Position numbers and translations under genes: made by a program. Positions 9,174-18,777 of a stretch of DNA of 64,000 nt are shown here, piece after piece (within the stretch, counting starts at the first letter, position 1; every line of letters begins with the position of its first letter). Origin of the DNA: Linnemannia elongata (Eukaryota; Mortierellomycota; Mortierellomycetes; Mortierellales; Mortierellaceae); assembly GCA_036320915.1 (NCBI GenBank), contig JAXBDG010000003.1, positions 372,001-436,000 on the forward strand, read 5' to 3'. The notes below the pieces were generated by a model, which made no database searches, was not told the origin of the DNA, and was given only the letters and a program-made list of their open reading frames with translations.

Positions 9174-12100
9174 ATGCTCAAAGAACCCTCCAACCAACCA
9201 GGTCCGCATGCTGCAAGCTATGCTGGCAAAGCCAATGACGACCAAAGCGTTAGAAAGCGCGACGTGATCCGCGGGATCTTGGGCTTTTCTAAATCCAATA
9301 CTGAAAAGGCCGATGCCATAATCACCAACCAAGCAAATGGTGCTCAAATCGTTCCTCAAGCGGTAGGATCGCTAACTGCATCCTCTACCAGTGATATTCA
9401 CACCGTTATTGACCAACCTGTCACATCCAGCCTTCGTGTTGACAAGCCTCTGAATGCACATGTTGATACCAAGAAGGCCCCGAACATCTTTCTCGAGAAC
9501 CTACCCGCGCCTGTGATGAAGACTGAGTTGCCTGCGATCCAGGATCGCATTGAAGTTACCCAGCAATTGGCCTATTGCACCGCCTTGCTTCTCCATGGTT
9601 CATCTTCTCCGATAGCCACCGCTGCTCAATTTGACAAGCAAGCGTGCGATCCCATCGTAGCACTGCAGAAGAGACCAAACCTCGATAAGAAGGAACTCGA
9701 TTGGCTGGCAGAGATGGACAAGAACCCGCCTGCGAAGGAACGTATCCTCTGGCTGGGAAAACGCATGGTCGACGAGTTTGCCAAAGATCTCCTCAAAGAC
9801 TCGACCGAGATTGCCGAGATTGTCCTTCTTGGTCCTGTCTTGAACAACGAGACATACCGCAGCCTGCTGTCGTGCACCATCGCCGCATTCGAGCAGTCCG
9901 TTCTTCTGAATGTCGATCTCCTGCAAGGTCTTGTTCAGCTCGTCCAAGTGGCCCCTCCAGAGGCTCTGGTCTCTGACGACTTGGTCAAGATCCTCCGAGT
10001 CCTTAGGATTTTCTTGCAGGACACTCACCGGCAGTCTTCAGTACACCCTTTTCATCTCACGCTGGCACTGTCGCGATTTCTTGACGTGATGGCAGAGCAC
10101 AAGGTCAAGGATCTGAACCGCGTCGAGGATCATGAGCCTTTGTCTGGAATCTTGTCAGGACTGAAGGATAGCTCGGACCCGTACCTGATGTACCAGGCTT
10201 GCTATGCGTTCCAGGCACTGCAGTATGTTCCTGATGATGAGAGCGCCCTTCAGTCAGTCCTTCGACACGGGACGGGAGTTGTAAATGGCCTGATCCAGGT
10301 TTCTGGTGTGTTCAAGTTGGATCTGGGAGCAGTACTTGAGGGTCTTGACAAGCTTCAAGAAGCACTCGGTGGCATCATAGAAGTTGCCAGTGATGTCTAT
10401 ATGGGTGTGAACTCTGTGATCGAGAGCGGGCGTGGCGTTGTGGATGGTCTCAAGGAAGGATTCTCTGTAGGAAAGAAGCGGCCATGGTATGCGGCCATCC
10501 GTGTTGCTCAAGCTCTTCTCAAAGCTGGTCAGCTGAAGGATCTCAACCAATTCATCTACGAGGCACCTTGTCGCGGAGACCCCTTGTTCCAGTGGGGTAT
10601 CTGCCAACTTCTGGGAGAGATCGCATCCGATGTCATCTGGGATACCAGTGTCCGCCAGCAAGCCGTCGACCTCCTTGGAGACCTGTACAAGGACGATCCA
10701 CAGTGGGGGAAGGACGAGAGCGTCAAGACGTGGATGATTAACATTATTGGCCAACTCAGTACCGGTTCTGACCAGGCCGTCAACACCATGGCCATAGCCT
10801 TACTCAAAGGCGTCCACCAGGATCAAGGAACCACCACCCGACTTCCTTACCCGCTCAGGAGTCGTCTTCCCCTACTGCCAACATCACCTCTGCTCGCCCG
10901 TGTTTTGGCTATCCCCGATGTCGAGTACCACCTGCACAACCTGAGGTTGCAGCGACTCAAAGAGCACCGTAAGGACGTTTACATCCCTCCTCAGGCCAAA
11001 CCCAGCCTGCAGTCAGCCGACGATACGCTGTTTTCGCTCATGGAAAAAATGCTTGAGTTCTTGGCTGGTCCACGACAGGTGTTCTTAGTACTGGGAGATT
11101 CTGGTGCTGGCAAGTCGACCTTCAACCTCGAGCTTGAGCACACTCTATGGAAGGACTATAAGAAATACGGACCCATCCCTCTCTACATCAACCTACCCAC
11201 TATTGACGATCCGGCACACGACTTGATCGAAAAGCAGCTCCAGTACTACAACTTTTCGGAGGACCAGATCCGCGAGATGAAACTGCACCGCCAGTTTATT
11301 CTCATCTGCGACGGATATGACGAAAGTCAGCTCAAGGTCAACATCCACACCACCAATCAGTTCAACCAGTCAGGGCAGTGGAATGTCAAGGTGGTCATCA
11401 GTTGTCGCAGTCAGTACGTCGGACAAGACTACCGCTCTCGCTTTCAGCCTCAGTCAGTCGATAGGTACCAACGTGTTGCGACAGATCTCTTTCAGGAGGC
11501 TGTTGTCGCCGCGTTCACGAGGGATCAGATCCAGCAGTACGTTGACGAGTTTGTCAAGATACCTGCAATCGACCCTATCCAGAACAAACCGATATGGACC
11601 GTGGAGGAGTACATGGACAAGTTGGTCAACATCCCTAACCTCATGGATCTCGTCTCGAACCCCTTCCTACTTACGCTGGCACTGGATGCTCTTCCTTCTG
11701 TTGTCGCTTCTAAGGAGGACCTTTCGGCGATTCGAATCACACGCGTGCAGTTGTACGATAGTTTCGTCAAGCGGTGGCTGGAGGTGAACCGTATGCGACT
11801 GGAGCGCAGCCCTTTGAGTAGTGAGGAGCGGTCAGAACTGCACATGCTCACCGAGGACGGCTTTCTCTACCATGGTATCCACTACCAGAAGGATCTTGCT
11901 ACCGCCATCTTTATCGATCATGCAGGAAACCCCGTCGTCAAGTACACCCACCTTCGTGACAAGGACACCTGGAAGGCCGTGTTCTTTAACCCCAGTGGCC
12001 AAGCTAAGCTGCTCCGGGAGTCGAGCACGGTCAAACGATATGGCGCCTACTTTCGATTCCTTCATCGGTCTCTCCTGGAGTATTTCTATTCAAGGACCAT

Positions 12101-14783
12101 CTACGACCCGCTTGACTATGACGAGGAATTTGATGACGGTCTTGACGATCGCGAGCCGGGTCTTGACATTATGACCTGCTTGTCCCGGATGAACATTGTC
12201 ACTGAGCCATCGATTGTGCAGTTCCTGGCTGAACGAGTATCACAGGATTCATCTTTCCGGCAGCAGTTACTGGATGCCGTTGAGGTATCCAAGGCGGATG
12301 CGGCGACTGAAGTGGTCAAGCTTGCAGCGACGAATGCCATTACGACCTTGGTCAAGGCCGGCGTGACCTTCCATGGTGCCGATCTCCGCGGCGTCAAAAT
12401 CCCTGGTGCCGACCTTTCCGGTGGTCAGTTTGACCATGCGCAGTTCCAAGGAGCAGACTTGACGAAGGTCAATCTTTCGAGGAGCTGGTTGCGAAAGGCG
12501 GATATGAGCGGCGCGCAGATGGATGGTGTCCAATTTGGGGAACTCCCGTACCTGGAGCTGGAAGACCATGTGGATGCCTGTGCTTACTCGCCTGATGGAA
12601 GAACGCTTGTCGTGGGTATAACGGGTAGAGGGATCACCGTTAGCATTTACGACACCTCATCATGGACGAAGACCTATTCGTTCACAGCGCCGTCGTCGGT
12701 TCTAGTGCAAACTATGGCATTTTCACCCGACGGAACAAGGGTCGTGTTTGGAGGGAATGATGGTTTGGTTGGGCTGTGGGATTGTGCCAGCGGCCAAGAG
12801 ATGTTCATCATGGAAGGCCACAGTCTCAAGGTGAACTATGTTACCTTTTCGCCCTGTGGCAAGCATATCGCCTCATCCAGTGATGATGAAACAGTACAAG
12901 TGTGGGATTCTCAGACCGGAAAAAGTCTTTTTGTCTTGAAGGGCCACACAAGCGAGGTCTGGGGCGTCAAGTATTCTCCGAGCGGAGAGCGGCTGGTGTC
13001 GGGTGATCGAGATGGTACAATTCGACTTTGGGACTCGGAGACAGGAGAGCCAGGAGTCGTTCTGCAGTCTTCTTTGGGAGGGACGTATAACCTCGCCTTT
13101 TCTCCTGATGGACGGTGGATGGCTTCCGGTCATAAGGAGGGTGAATTGCAACTTTGGCACGCGGAGTCTGGAGAGCAAGGTCCTGTCCTGCATGGTCATA
13201 CCGGATGGGTTACTGGGATTGCGTTTTCCCCAGACAGCCGTTGGATCGCTTCTTGTAGTCGTGACGAGACTGTGAGACTATGGGACGCGTCGACAGGCAC
13301 TCCCATTAACACTCTGTCGAGCCATAAGGCAGAAGTGTACGATGTTGTCTTTTCTCCGGATGGCCTTCAAATCGCATCGGGTGGAGGTGACAGCAAGGTG
13401 CGACTATGGGATGTGGACTCTAGTTTGGCGTCGAGTGTTGAGCAGCAGGATCAACTTGGGGTTGTATGGAAGACAGTGTACTCCGCCAACGGCCAAGCCA
13501 TCCTTACAGCCAGCGACAGCAAAACCGTCAAGCAATGGAGTTCAATGACTGGAGAGTCCAGACCACCTTCGATCGAGCTATCGGAATCCCTATCAGACTG
13601 GTCCGTGTCATATTCATTGGACGGCCTCCCAACCGTGGCCGGTACTCAAGATGGGAATATTCGATTGTGGGAGCTTCAGGAAGGAGGACGAGAGACTGTT
13701 CTTGAAGGATCAACGGCAGTGCAGCGCGTTATCATGTCGCCTTGCTGTCGTTGGATCGCTTATGTTGACGAGGACAATACCGTGATGTTGTGGGACCTTG
13801 AAAGCATTCAACAAAAGCACGTAGTTATTGAGAAAGACGGAGTCGATGGCGAGGCAATCTGCAACCTGGCATTTTCCCCGACTGGACATCGGCTCGCAGT
13901 CGGTTCTTATAACGGTACCATCTGGCTCATCAATTCTCAATCGAAGCGTTTAATAACGTCCAAGTCAACAGATTGGAGTATTGAAGCGATGTCGTTTTCG
14001 CCGGACGGACATCAGCTTGCAGTCGGAACCTATCGCTCAATCTACCTTCGGGACTTACAGTCTGACGAGCGTGCTATCAAGCTGAGAGGGCACACAGAGC
14101 TAGTGAAATGCATTGCCTACTCACCTTGCGGCGATTGGATTGCTTCCGGCAGTTATGACAAAACAGTCCGACTTTGGCGCAGGCGGCGACCCCCAGGCGA
14201 TACGGAGAGCTGGTCGTGTGTCTCGACGGTTCATGGTTTCTTTGGTATGATCTTTGACATTGCTTGGAGCCCGACCGTCCCTATGGAATTAGTCACTGGC
14301 TGCGTGGATGAATCTGTCCGGGTCTGGCGAGTGTCGAACGATGGCGAAGATATCGCCGTCAAGCTACTCTGGGGTACCAATCTTACGGTTCTTCACGCTG
14401 ACGGTCTGGTGCTCGAGGGTACGACTGGTCTTGGTTCTGCGGAGCAGAAGCTGTTGGTACAGTGCGGCGCCTTTGATGGATCTTCGAAGGAAGGAGACGA
14501 GGAAGACGACTTTACGTACTCCGAAGGAGTTGAATCTGACGACAACACGGACTCCGAAGGAGTTGAATCTGACGACAACACGGACTCCGAGGGAGTTGAA
14601 TCAGACGGCGACACGGACTCCGAGGGAGTTGAATCTGACGACAACACGGACTCCGAGGGAGTTGAATCAGACGGCGACACGGACTCCGAGGGAGTTGAAT
14701 CTGCAGACGACACGGACTCCGAAGAAGTTGAATTAGACGACAACATGGATTCCGCAGGAGTTGAACCTGACGATGAGGAGTAG
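9174..14783 (+). CDS. NLR-like STAND protein: helical repeats, NACHT NTPase, pentapeptide repeats, 14 WD40 repeats, acidic repeat tail
   Basis: A single-exon ORF of 1869 aa. The first in-frame ATG after the probable 5' UTR intron is at 9174. Residues about 90-600 are all-helical ARM-like repeats. The NACHT/STAND NTPase starts with the P-loop GDSGAGKST (G641-T649) and has a Walker B-like ILICDGYDES near 709. Pentapeptide repeats (ADLRG, ADLSG, ADLTK, ADMSG) cover about 1069-1122. Fourteen WD40 repeats follow (about 1130-1720), enough for two seven-bladed propellers, with FSPDG and LWD signatures. The tail (about 1780-1869) is eight acidic 11-residue repeats. This architecture is typical of fungal NLR-like receptors, which oligomerise on ligand binding and can trigger defence or incompatibility reactions. 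No separate death-effector domain is visible at the N terminus, so the output is unknown. Confidence 0.92.
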   Translation: MLKEPSNQPGPHAASYAGKANDDQSVRKRDVIRGILGFSKSNTEKADAIITNQANGAQIVPQAVGSLTASSTSDIHTVIDQPVTSSLRVDKPLNAHVDTKKAPNIFLENLPAPVMKTELPAIQDRIEVTQQLAYCTALLLHGSSSPIATAAQFDKQACDPIVALQKRPNLDKKELDWLAEMDKNPPAKERILWLGKRMVDEFAKDLLKDSTEIAEIVLLGPVLNNETYRSLLSCTIAAFEQSVLLNVDLLQGLVQLVQVAPPEALVSDDLVKILRVLRIFLQDTHRQSSVHPFHLTLALSRFLDVMAEHKVKDLNRVEDHEPLSGILSGLKDSSDPYLMYQACYAFQALQYVPDDESALQSVLRHGTGVVNGLIQVSGVFKLDLGAVLEGLDKLQEALGGIIEVASDVYMGVNSVIESGRGVVDGLKEGFSVGKKRPWYAAIRVAQALLKAGQLKDLNQFIYEAPCRGDPLFQWGICQLLGEIASDVIWDTSVRQQAVDLLGDLYKDDPQWGKDESVKTWMINIIGQLSTGSDQAVNTMAIALLKGVHQDQGTTTRLPYPLRSRLPLLPTSPLLARVLAIPDVEYHLHNLRLQRLKEHRKDVYIPPQAKPSLQSADDTLFSLMEKMLEFLAGPRQVFLVLGDSGAGKSTFNLELEHTLWKDYKKYGPIPLYINLPTIDDPAHDLIEKQLQYYNFSEDQIREMKLHRQFILICDGYDESQLKVNIHTTNQFNQSGQWNVKVVISCRSQYVGQDYRSRFQPQSVDRYQRVATDLFQEAVVAAFTRDQIQQYVDEFVKIPAIDPIQNKPIWTVEEYMDKLVNIPNLMDLVSNPFLLTLALDALPSVVASKEDLSAIRITRVQLYDSFVKRWLEVNRMRLERSPLSSEERSELHMLTEDGFLYHGIHYQKDLATAIFIDHAGNPVVKYTHLRDKDTWKAVFFNPSGQAKLLRESSTVKRYGAYFRFLHRSLLEYFYSRTIYDPLDYDEEFDDGLDDREPGLDIMTCLSRMNIVTEPSIVQFLAERVSQDSSFRQQLLDAVEVSKADAATEVVKLAATNAITTLVKAGVTFHGADLRGVKIPGADLSGGQFDHAQFQGADLTKVNLSRSWLRKADMSGAQMDGVQFGELPYLELEDHVDACAYSPDGRTLVVGITGRGITVSIYDTSSWTKTYSFTAPSSVLVQTMAFSPDGTRVVFGGNDGLVGLWDCASGQEMFIMEGHSLKVNYVTFSPCGKHIASSSDDETVQVWDSQTGKSLFVLKGHTSEVWGVKYSPSGERLVSGDRDGTIRLWDSETGEPGVVLQSSLGGTYNLAFSPDGRWMASGHKEGELQLWHAESGEQGPVLHGHTGWVTGIAFSPDSRWIASCSRDETVRLWDASTGTPINTLSSHKAEVYDVVFSPDGLQIASGGGDSKVRLWDVDSSLASSVEQQDQLGVVWKTVYSANGQAILTASDSKTVKQWSSMTGESRPPSIELSESLSDWSVSYSLDGLPTVAGTQDGNIRLWELQEGGRETVLEGSTAVQRVIMSPCCRWIAYVDEDNTVMLWDLESIQQKHVVIEKDGVDGEAICNLAFSPTGHRLAVGSYNGTIWLINSQSKRLITSKSTDWSIEAMSFSPDGHQLAVGTYRSIYLRDLQSDERAIKLRGHTELVKCIAYSPCGDWIASGSYDKTVRLWRRRRPPGDTESWSCVSTVHGFFGMIFDIAWSPTVPMELVTGCVDESVRVWRVSNDGEDIAVKLLWGTNLTVLHADGLVLEGTTGLGSAEQKLLVQCGAFDGSSKEGDEEDDFTYSEGVESDDNTDSEGVESDDNTDSEGVESDGDTDSEGVESDDNTDSEGVESDGDTDSEGVESADDTDSEEVELDDNMDSAGVEPDDEE
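14515..14770 (+). repeat. 33-bp coding minisatellite
   Basis: Eight tandem 33-bp units encode TDSEGVESDDN-type peptides at the C terminus of the NLR-like protein. Inner units alternate between SDDN and SDGD versions and are nearly identical in DNA. The outer units have drifted (EEVELDDN, AGVEPDDEE). This is a likely site of copy-number polymorphism. Confidence 0.9.
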
Positions 14784-15742
14784 CTCGCTGGTGGAATTTC
14801 TCGTCAAAAGCGGCAGAATGCTGCCCTTTCCTTGAATAAATAACAGACATATTTGTTTTGTTTTAGTGCGTTGGCAGGGACATCTTTGAATAAAAACTGA
14901 TCAACCAAGGTGTTCCTAGATCCCCCGTTATCACATACGGTAGATGTTAAACCGTATCAAAAACTGAATGTGCGAAATCTGATAAACAAACTAAAGTACT
15001 TTGATCGATGAATAAAACTGGCAACGGAATTTTCGTGCCTGGGAATTGACCTGTGCGCAGTGGAGGTGATGACGGTCAAGGATTCCATATCAAAGGAGAG
15101 TCTGGAGAGAGATGCCTCGTTCTTCATGCATTGTTCCTTTTGTTAGTAACCGTCAAAACGTACAACTCTGCTTTCTACTTTGGCGTCCTTTAGATAGTCG
15201 ATCAGTGACGAGAAGGTACTGCCTTGGGACAGCAATGTCACAATAGAAAAAATCAAAAATCTACCACGCCAAGGCTCACTGTCTTCGAAAAAAAAATAAA
15301 AACAAAAGGCATATACTCTGACATAATCAACGATCAAGAGACTTTGGCTTGATTAACTTAAGGGCTTATGCACTGTGAGACATGGTGAATAGGCAAATGT
15401 CCGAGGGGGGGGGGGGGGGGAGTTCAGTGTAACTGGCTTGTGACAACCAAGGGTTCATAGCGATGTTGCCTTTTGATCTTTCGATGTCGACTCTTGCTTT
15501 CATACTGAGCACTCAACAGACCTTAAAAAGTCATGCCACATTTAAGTCCTCACCAAGTTTGACACACTGTCAGACTACATCAAGATGAAGACACGCATTC
15601 TGATACACTGATTGAAAGATGAAAATAAGAGATGAGGACTTGTATTATTGTTTTTGTTAGGGGCCGTAAATAGAAAATTCACATTGAGCGACCAAAACTT
15701 AATCTAATTGTGCAGGAGTGCTGGGTTGCTGAAGGAGGGATT
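14784..15742. other. Gap with no supported gene
   Basis: The gap between the NLR-like gene and the next minus-strand gene holds AT-rich DNA and a run of 16 G (15405-15420). I see no ORF with coding character and no RNA gene. Confidence 0.5.
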
Positions 15743-16117
15743 CTAATTCCACTTGATGACAAGTGAGTCATTGTCCACCGTGCAAGTGCGGGGAATGAGA
15801 CCCATCTTGTCCAAGTAATCACCGTCAGGGGAGTTGACAGTGTTCCAGAGCCAGTCCAAGGCATTGGAGCAGTCTTGGAGAGTGACAGAGGTGGAAAGTT
15901 TGGAGCGGGCCGTGCACTTGACAGTCAACCATTTGCCGCGTTTGGTTTGTGGTTCATTGATCGAGTTGGGCATGCTCCAGTCCGACTTGATTTTGCGAAT
16001 ATCAACAGCAATGTCATTGGCACCGTAGTAGTGCTCTTCTTGGCAGCCCCAGGAGAAGGCGGAGGCGGAAGCGGCCATGTATGCGACCGAGGCGACGGCA
16101 ATAGAGGTGAACTTCAT
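15743..16117 (-). CDS. Small secreted cysteine-containing protein
   Basis: A 124-aa intronless ORF. The N terminus is a clear signal peptide (charged MKFTS, Ala-rich hydrophobic core) with likely cleavage after ASASA near residue 20. The mature protein of about 104 residues has four cysteines (WGC, VKC, QDC, RTC), enough for two disulfides, and no transmembrane segment. On the coding strand an AT-rich TTTAAATA-like box lies about 85-95 bp before the ATG. I do not recognise a family. Size and secretion signal fit a small secreted or effector-like protein, but that role is inference only. Confidence 0.75.
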   Translation of the reverse strand: MKFTSIAVASVAYMAASASAFSWGCQEEHYYGANDIAVDIRKIKSDWSMPNSINEPQTKRGKWLTVKCTARSKLSTSVTLQDCSNALDWLWNTVNSPDGDYLDKMGLIPRTCTVDNDSLVIKWN

Positions 16118-16570
16118 TTTTCGTACGAGGAAAGGACTTGTGGTTGCGGATGTGACTGGAACTTGAAGGTGATAATGTTCTGGTGAGAGGGGAATTTCAG
16201 GTCTATTTAAACAAAATACATGCTTGGAAACGGTATTGCCGTACTCGCTGACGGAGCTCCAAAGAACTTACAAGGACACTACACGTAGTGATAGTAAAAA
16301 TGCTCTTAGAAGGAGCGTATATTATCGATAGAGAAGGAAAGGGGACGGTGAGACTAAGGAATAAAGAAAGAATAGGCTGCAGCATTATTATAAAAAAAAG
16401 AGTTCAGAAGCACGGGAGAAGTAAAGTCGACAGAAAAGGAAGTTATCGTAGGTGTTGCTGTTACCTCGGAATTGTAGCCGAACTGGGAGTTACACGAAAA
16501 GACGCGTGCTGTACGTGAATCGCATTAAAATTTTAACAAGGATCCTGAGATGCATAACGCTACAGCCGTA

Positions 16571-16813
16571 CCCTCCCTACAGTGCTCTTTTGCTGCAGAG
16601 TTCATTATACAGGGGAGGTTACACTATAATAGGTGTTCTACGCTGTGTAACAAAAACATGAAAAAGGATGATCCATGGTGCTGGATCATCCTTTTTCATG
16701 TTTTTGTTGAAGTATATTATAGGAGAGGGATATACCAAAGGAGATTATGCTATAGTGGGTGGGGGGAGTACGACTGTACCATGGCTTGCCTAACCTTGTC
16801 TACAGTAGGGAGG
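16571..16813. mobile_element. Candidate MITE with perfect central hairpin
   Basis: A perfect inverted repeat of 27 bp per arm (16649-16675 and 16682-16708) with a 6-nt loop is centred in this segment. The outer ends look like inverted repeats: GTAC then CCTCCCTACAGT at about 16568-16582, and ACAGTAGGGAGGTAC at about 16801-16815. GTAC at both borders could be a target-site duplication. No ORF is present. The hairpin is certain; the MITE interpretation rests on imperfect terminal similarity and only one copy in the window. Confidence 0.55.
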
Positions 16814-17120
16814 TACAAATGGTGCTGGGACAGAGTAGAATGGAACGAAGGTGAGAATTTCGGTGAGTGCAGATAGTGCGCTTGAAGTAGTGCATGAGAA
16901 TTTCTTCTACCAGCAAGGTTTACGCATATATCATAATGCTACCAATAGAGGCTGTGGATGTACCTGCTGCAGCTGCAGACCGGGTCTTAAAAACGCTTGA
17001 ACGACCCTCTGGCTGCTCAAGCCCAATTTGACGTATAGGTCCTGGTACAAAAAAAAAAAAAAAACACAGCCTCGTGTTGTCGCAGGCTCTACAGAGCAGC
17101 CTCGTGTTGTTTCGGCATCG

Positions 17121-17423
17121 ATGAAGCCGGTCCCTACAACGACGCAGCTGTTGCTCTGCCCTGTCTGCAGTCAACCCTTTAAACCAAGTAAGAACGAGAA
17201 CTCTAACTTGCGCCGTCATATAAAGAACATTCACAAAATGTCACCAACAATGCACCCCCGCAAGTGCAAATGGGACTCGATACCTGGCGGTCGCATCAAA
17301 GACGACAAGGACCGCAATGAGCGCATTCGCAAGAGCAAACGTCTTTGGGCCCGCAAGACCCGTCTCCGTCGCAAGGCCGAGGAAGCAGCCTTAGGGTTGT
17401 GCATGCTCAGTCAGGCGGTCTAA
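17121..17423 (+). CDS. Short C2H2-type zinc-finger protein, copy 1
   Basis: From the first in-frame ATG this is a 100-aa ORF. It has CPVC, then SNLRRHIKNIH, giving a Cys2-His2 arrangement (C-x2-C, then H-x4-H). A basic segment follows (IKDDKDRNERIRKSKR and LWARKTRLRRK) that looks like a nucleic-acid-binding or nuclear-localisation region. The open frame extends upstream past an A16 run without a Met, so the true start is uncertain. Copy 2 at 19892-20194 has an almost identical protein core. Two near-identical copies with shared flanks suggest carriage by a mobile element. No function beyond probable DNA/RNA binding is supported. Confidence 0.55.
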   Translation: MKPVPTTTQLLLCPVCSQPFKPSKNENSNLRRHIKNIHKMSPTMHPRKCKWDSIPGGRIKDDKDRNERIRKSKRLWARKTRLRRKAEEAALGLCMLSQAV

Positions 17424-17473
17424 GGCAAAGGTTGCCCCCTTCCACAACCAAAGCGAACGCAAAACGCTCCCCT

Positions 17474-17498
17474 CCCCCCCCCCCCCCCCCCCCCCCCC
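17474..17498. repeat. Poly-C run
   Basis: A run of 25 C just after zinc-finger copy 1. Copy 2 has only a short C run at the equivalent place, so the tract grew after duplication. Runs of this length can form i-motif/G-quadruplex structures and are prone to sequencing error. Confidence 0.9.
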
Positions 17499-17530
17499 TC
17501 CCAGTTGGCGTCAGAAAAATTATACTAATA

Positions 17531-17560
17531 ATTGGCGTCAAATAGATTAAATAAGAGAGT
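17531..17560 (-). repeat. 30-bp repeat, inverted partner of 19720-19750
   Basis: The reverse complement reads ACTCTCTTATTTAATCTA then TTGACGCCAAT and matches 19720-19750 at 28 of 30 positions. It lies 3' of zinc-finger copy 1, whereas the partner lies 5' of copy 2. Both zinc-finger copies are also followed by GTTGGCGTCAGAAAAATTAT. These repeats are candidate termini of the unit that carries the zinc-finger ORF. Confidence 0.75.
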
Positions 17561-17564
17561 ACAT

Positions 17565-17909
17565 TCAAACTATTGTATCGACTATGGCAGTAAGCTCCAC
17601 CAATGCGACGGCAGCGACGATCAGGATTTTAACATTTATACCGATGGCACCATCCGCAGCCGGAAGACAGGTTACTGTATGTATGTTTTCCGTGCCGAAA
17701 ATGAGGTGCCAGTTCAGTTCGGTCCCTGCAACCCACTAGACAACCGCTATCTATGGGAGTTTCCTGCCGGGACTGGGACAATCAAGAATCGAGCTGGAAA
17801 TATGTGCTTAGACAATAGGGGTCAGAACTTGCAGGCTGGCAACCAAATTCAAGTGTATGAATGCTTCAACGTATGGTCGGAGAGGTGGTGGATTGGTGAT
17901 ACCCCATAA
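17565..17909 (+). pseudogene. 5'-truncated ricin-B-type beta-trefoil lectin relic
   Basis: The open frame encodes a stretch with lectin-like beta-trefoil features: GKL-like turns, GYCMYV, a CLDNRG repeat start and IQVYEC...W near the C terminus, ending at TAA 17909. There is no start codon in the correct place. The frame runs back into the 30-bp repeat, so the N terminus and any signal peptide are missing. The gene appears to have been cut by insertion of the zinc-finger unit directly upstream. Only a sugar-binding domain type is implied; there is no catalytic domain. Confidence 0.55.
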
Positions 17910-17957
17910 AGAACCTTAAAGCAGATATCAACTCGTCCTTTAGCTTAGTTTAGATTA

Positions 17958-18225
17958 TCTTCCTTTCTTTCTTTCCTTTCTTTTCTTTCATTCCTTTCTT
18001 TCCTTTCTTTTCTTTCATTCCTTTCTTTCCTTTCTTTTCTTTCATTCCTTTCTTTCCTTTCTTTTCTTTCTTTCCTTTCTTTCCTTTCTTTCCTTTCTTT
18101 TCTTTCTTTTCTTTCTTTTCTTTCATTCCTTTCTTTCCTTTCTTTTCTTTCTTTCCTTTCTTTTCTTTCTTTTCTTTCTTTTCTTTCTTTTCTTTCTTTT
18201 CTTTCTTTTCTTTCTTTCCTCTCGT
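17958..18225. repeat. Long pure-pyrimidine CTTTC/CTTTT tract
   Basis: About 270 bp of T and C only (broken by a few CATTCC units), made of interleaved TTTCTTTCC and TTTCTTTTC motifs. Such homopurine-homopyrimidine mirror repeats can form triplex (H-) DNA. The lysine-rich reading frame on the opposite strand is a composition artefact. The rest of 17910-18777 holds no supported gene. Confidence 0.9.
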
Positions 18226-18777
18226 GCTCGGAAACAAATATGGTGTTCAGAGATCGAGCAGGCTAATTTTATTTTTTCAAGTCTAGTTTCTCGTAGTTTC
18301 TCGAAGGCAATCCAAAGAAAAGATTCATCACCATTCCGAACACGGTGTATGTCCTCCTTCATCACCAAATGATTAATGTATTCACCATTTTTTTTTCAAA
18401 GATCAGGAGAATGATGGGAGAGGCATTTTCACCCGAGTAAAATAGAGGGAGAGCACAGCGGCTTGCTGTTAAATGTAAGATGTCGAAGGCGCAGAGCAAA
18501 AAAAGATTAACCAGACTGTCGACGCGGTTGTTGCTCACACACAGATTTGAGGAGCATGCAAGAAAAAGCAGTGGAGGCCTCGGACCCAGCATTCACAATT
18601 GGAAGGGCGCAGATTATTGGATTTGTTGAAGTACATGGAAGTGATGCAAAAAAAAAGTGTAGGTAATAGTAGAATGTATGTCACATGATAAACACTAACT
18701 AATTGCTTTCTAAGGTATTCACGACGGTGGATCGTCGTTATCGAAACAAGCTTATGTATGCATCCCAACTTGGAGCC

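Noticed and set aside
17565..17909. Ricin-like toxin
   Set aside because: Only a lectin-type beta-trefoil relic is visible; no catalytic A-chain-like domain and no start codon.
17950..18237. Lysine-rich 95-aa frame
   Set aside because: Pure composition artefact of the pyrimidine tract read on the other strand.
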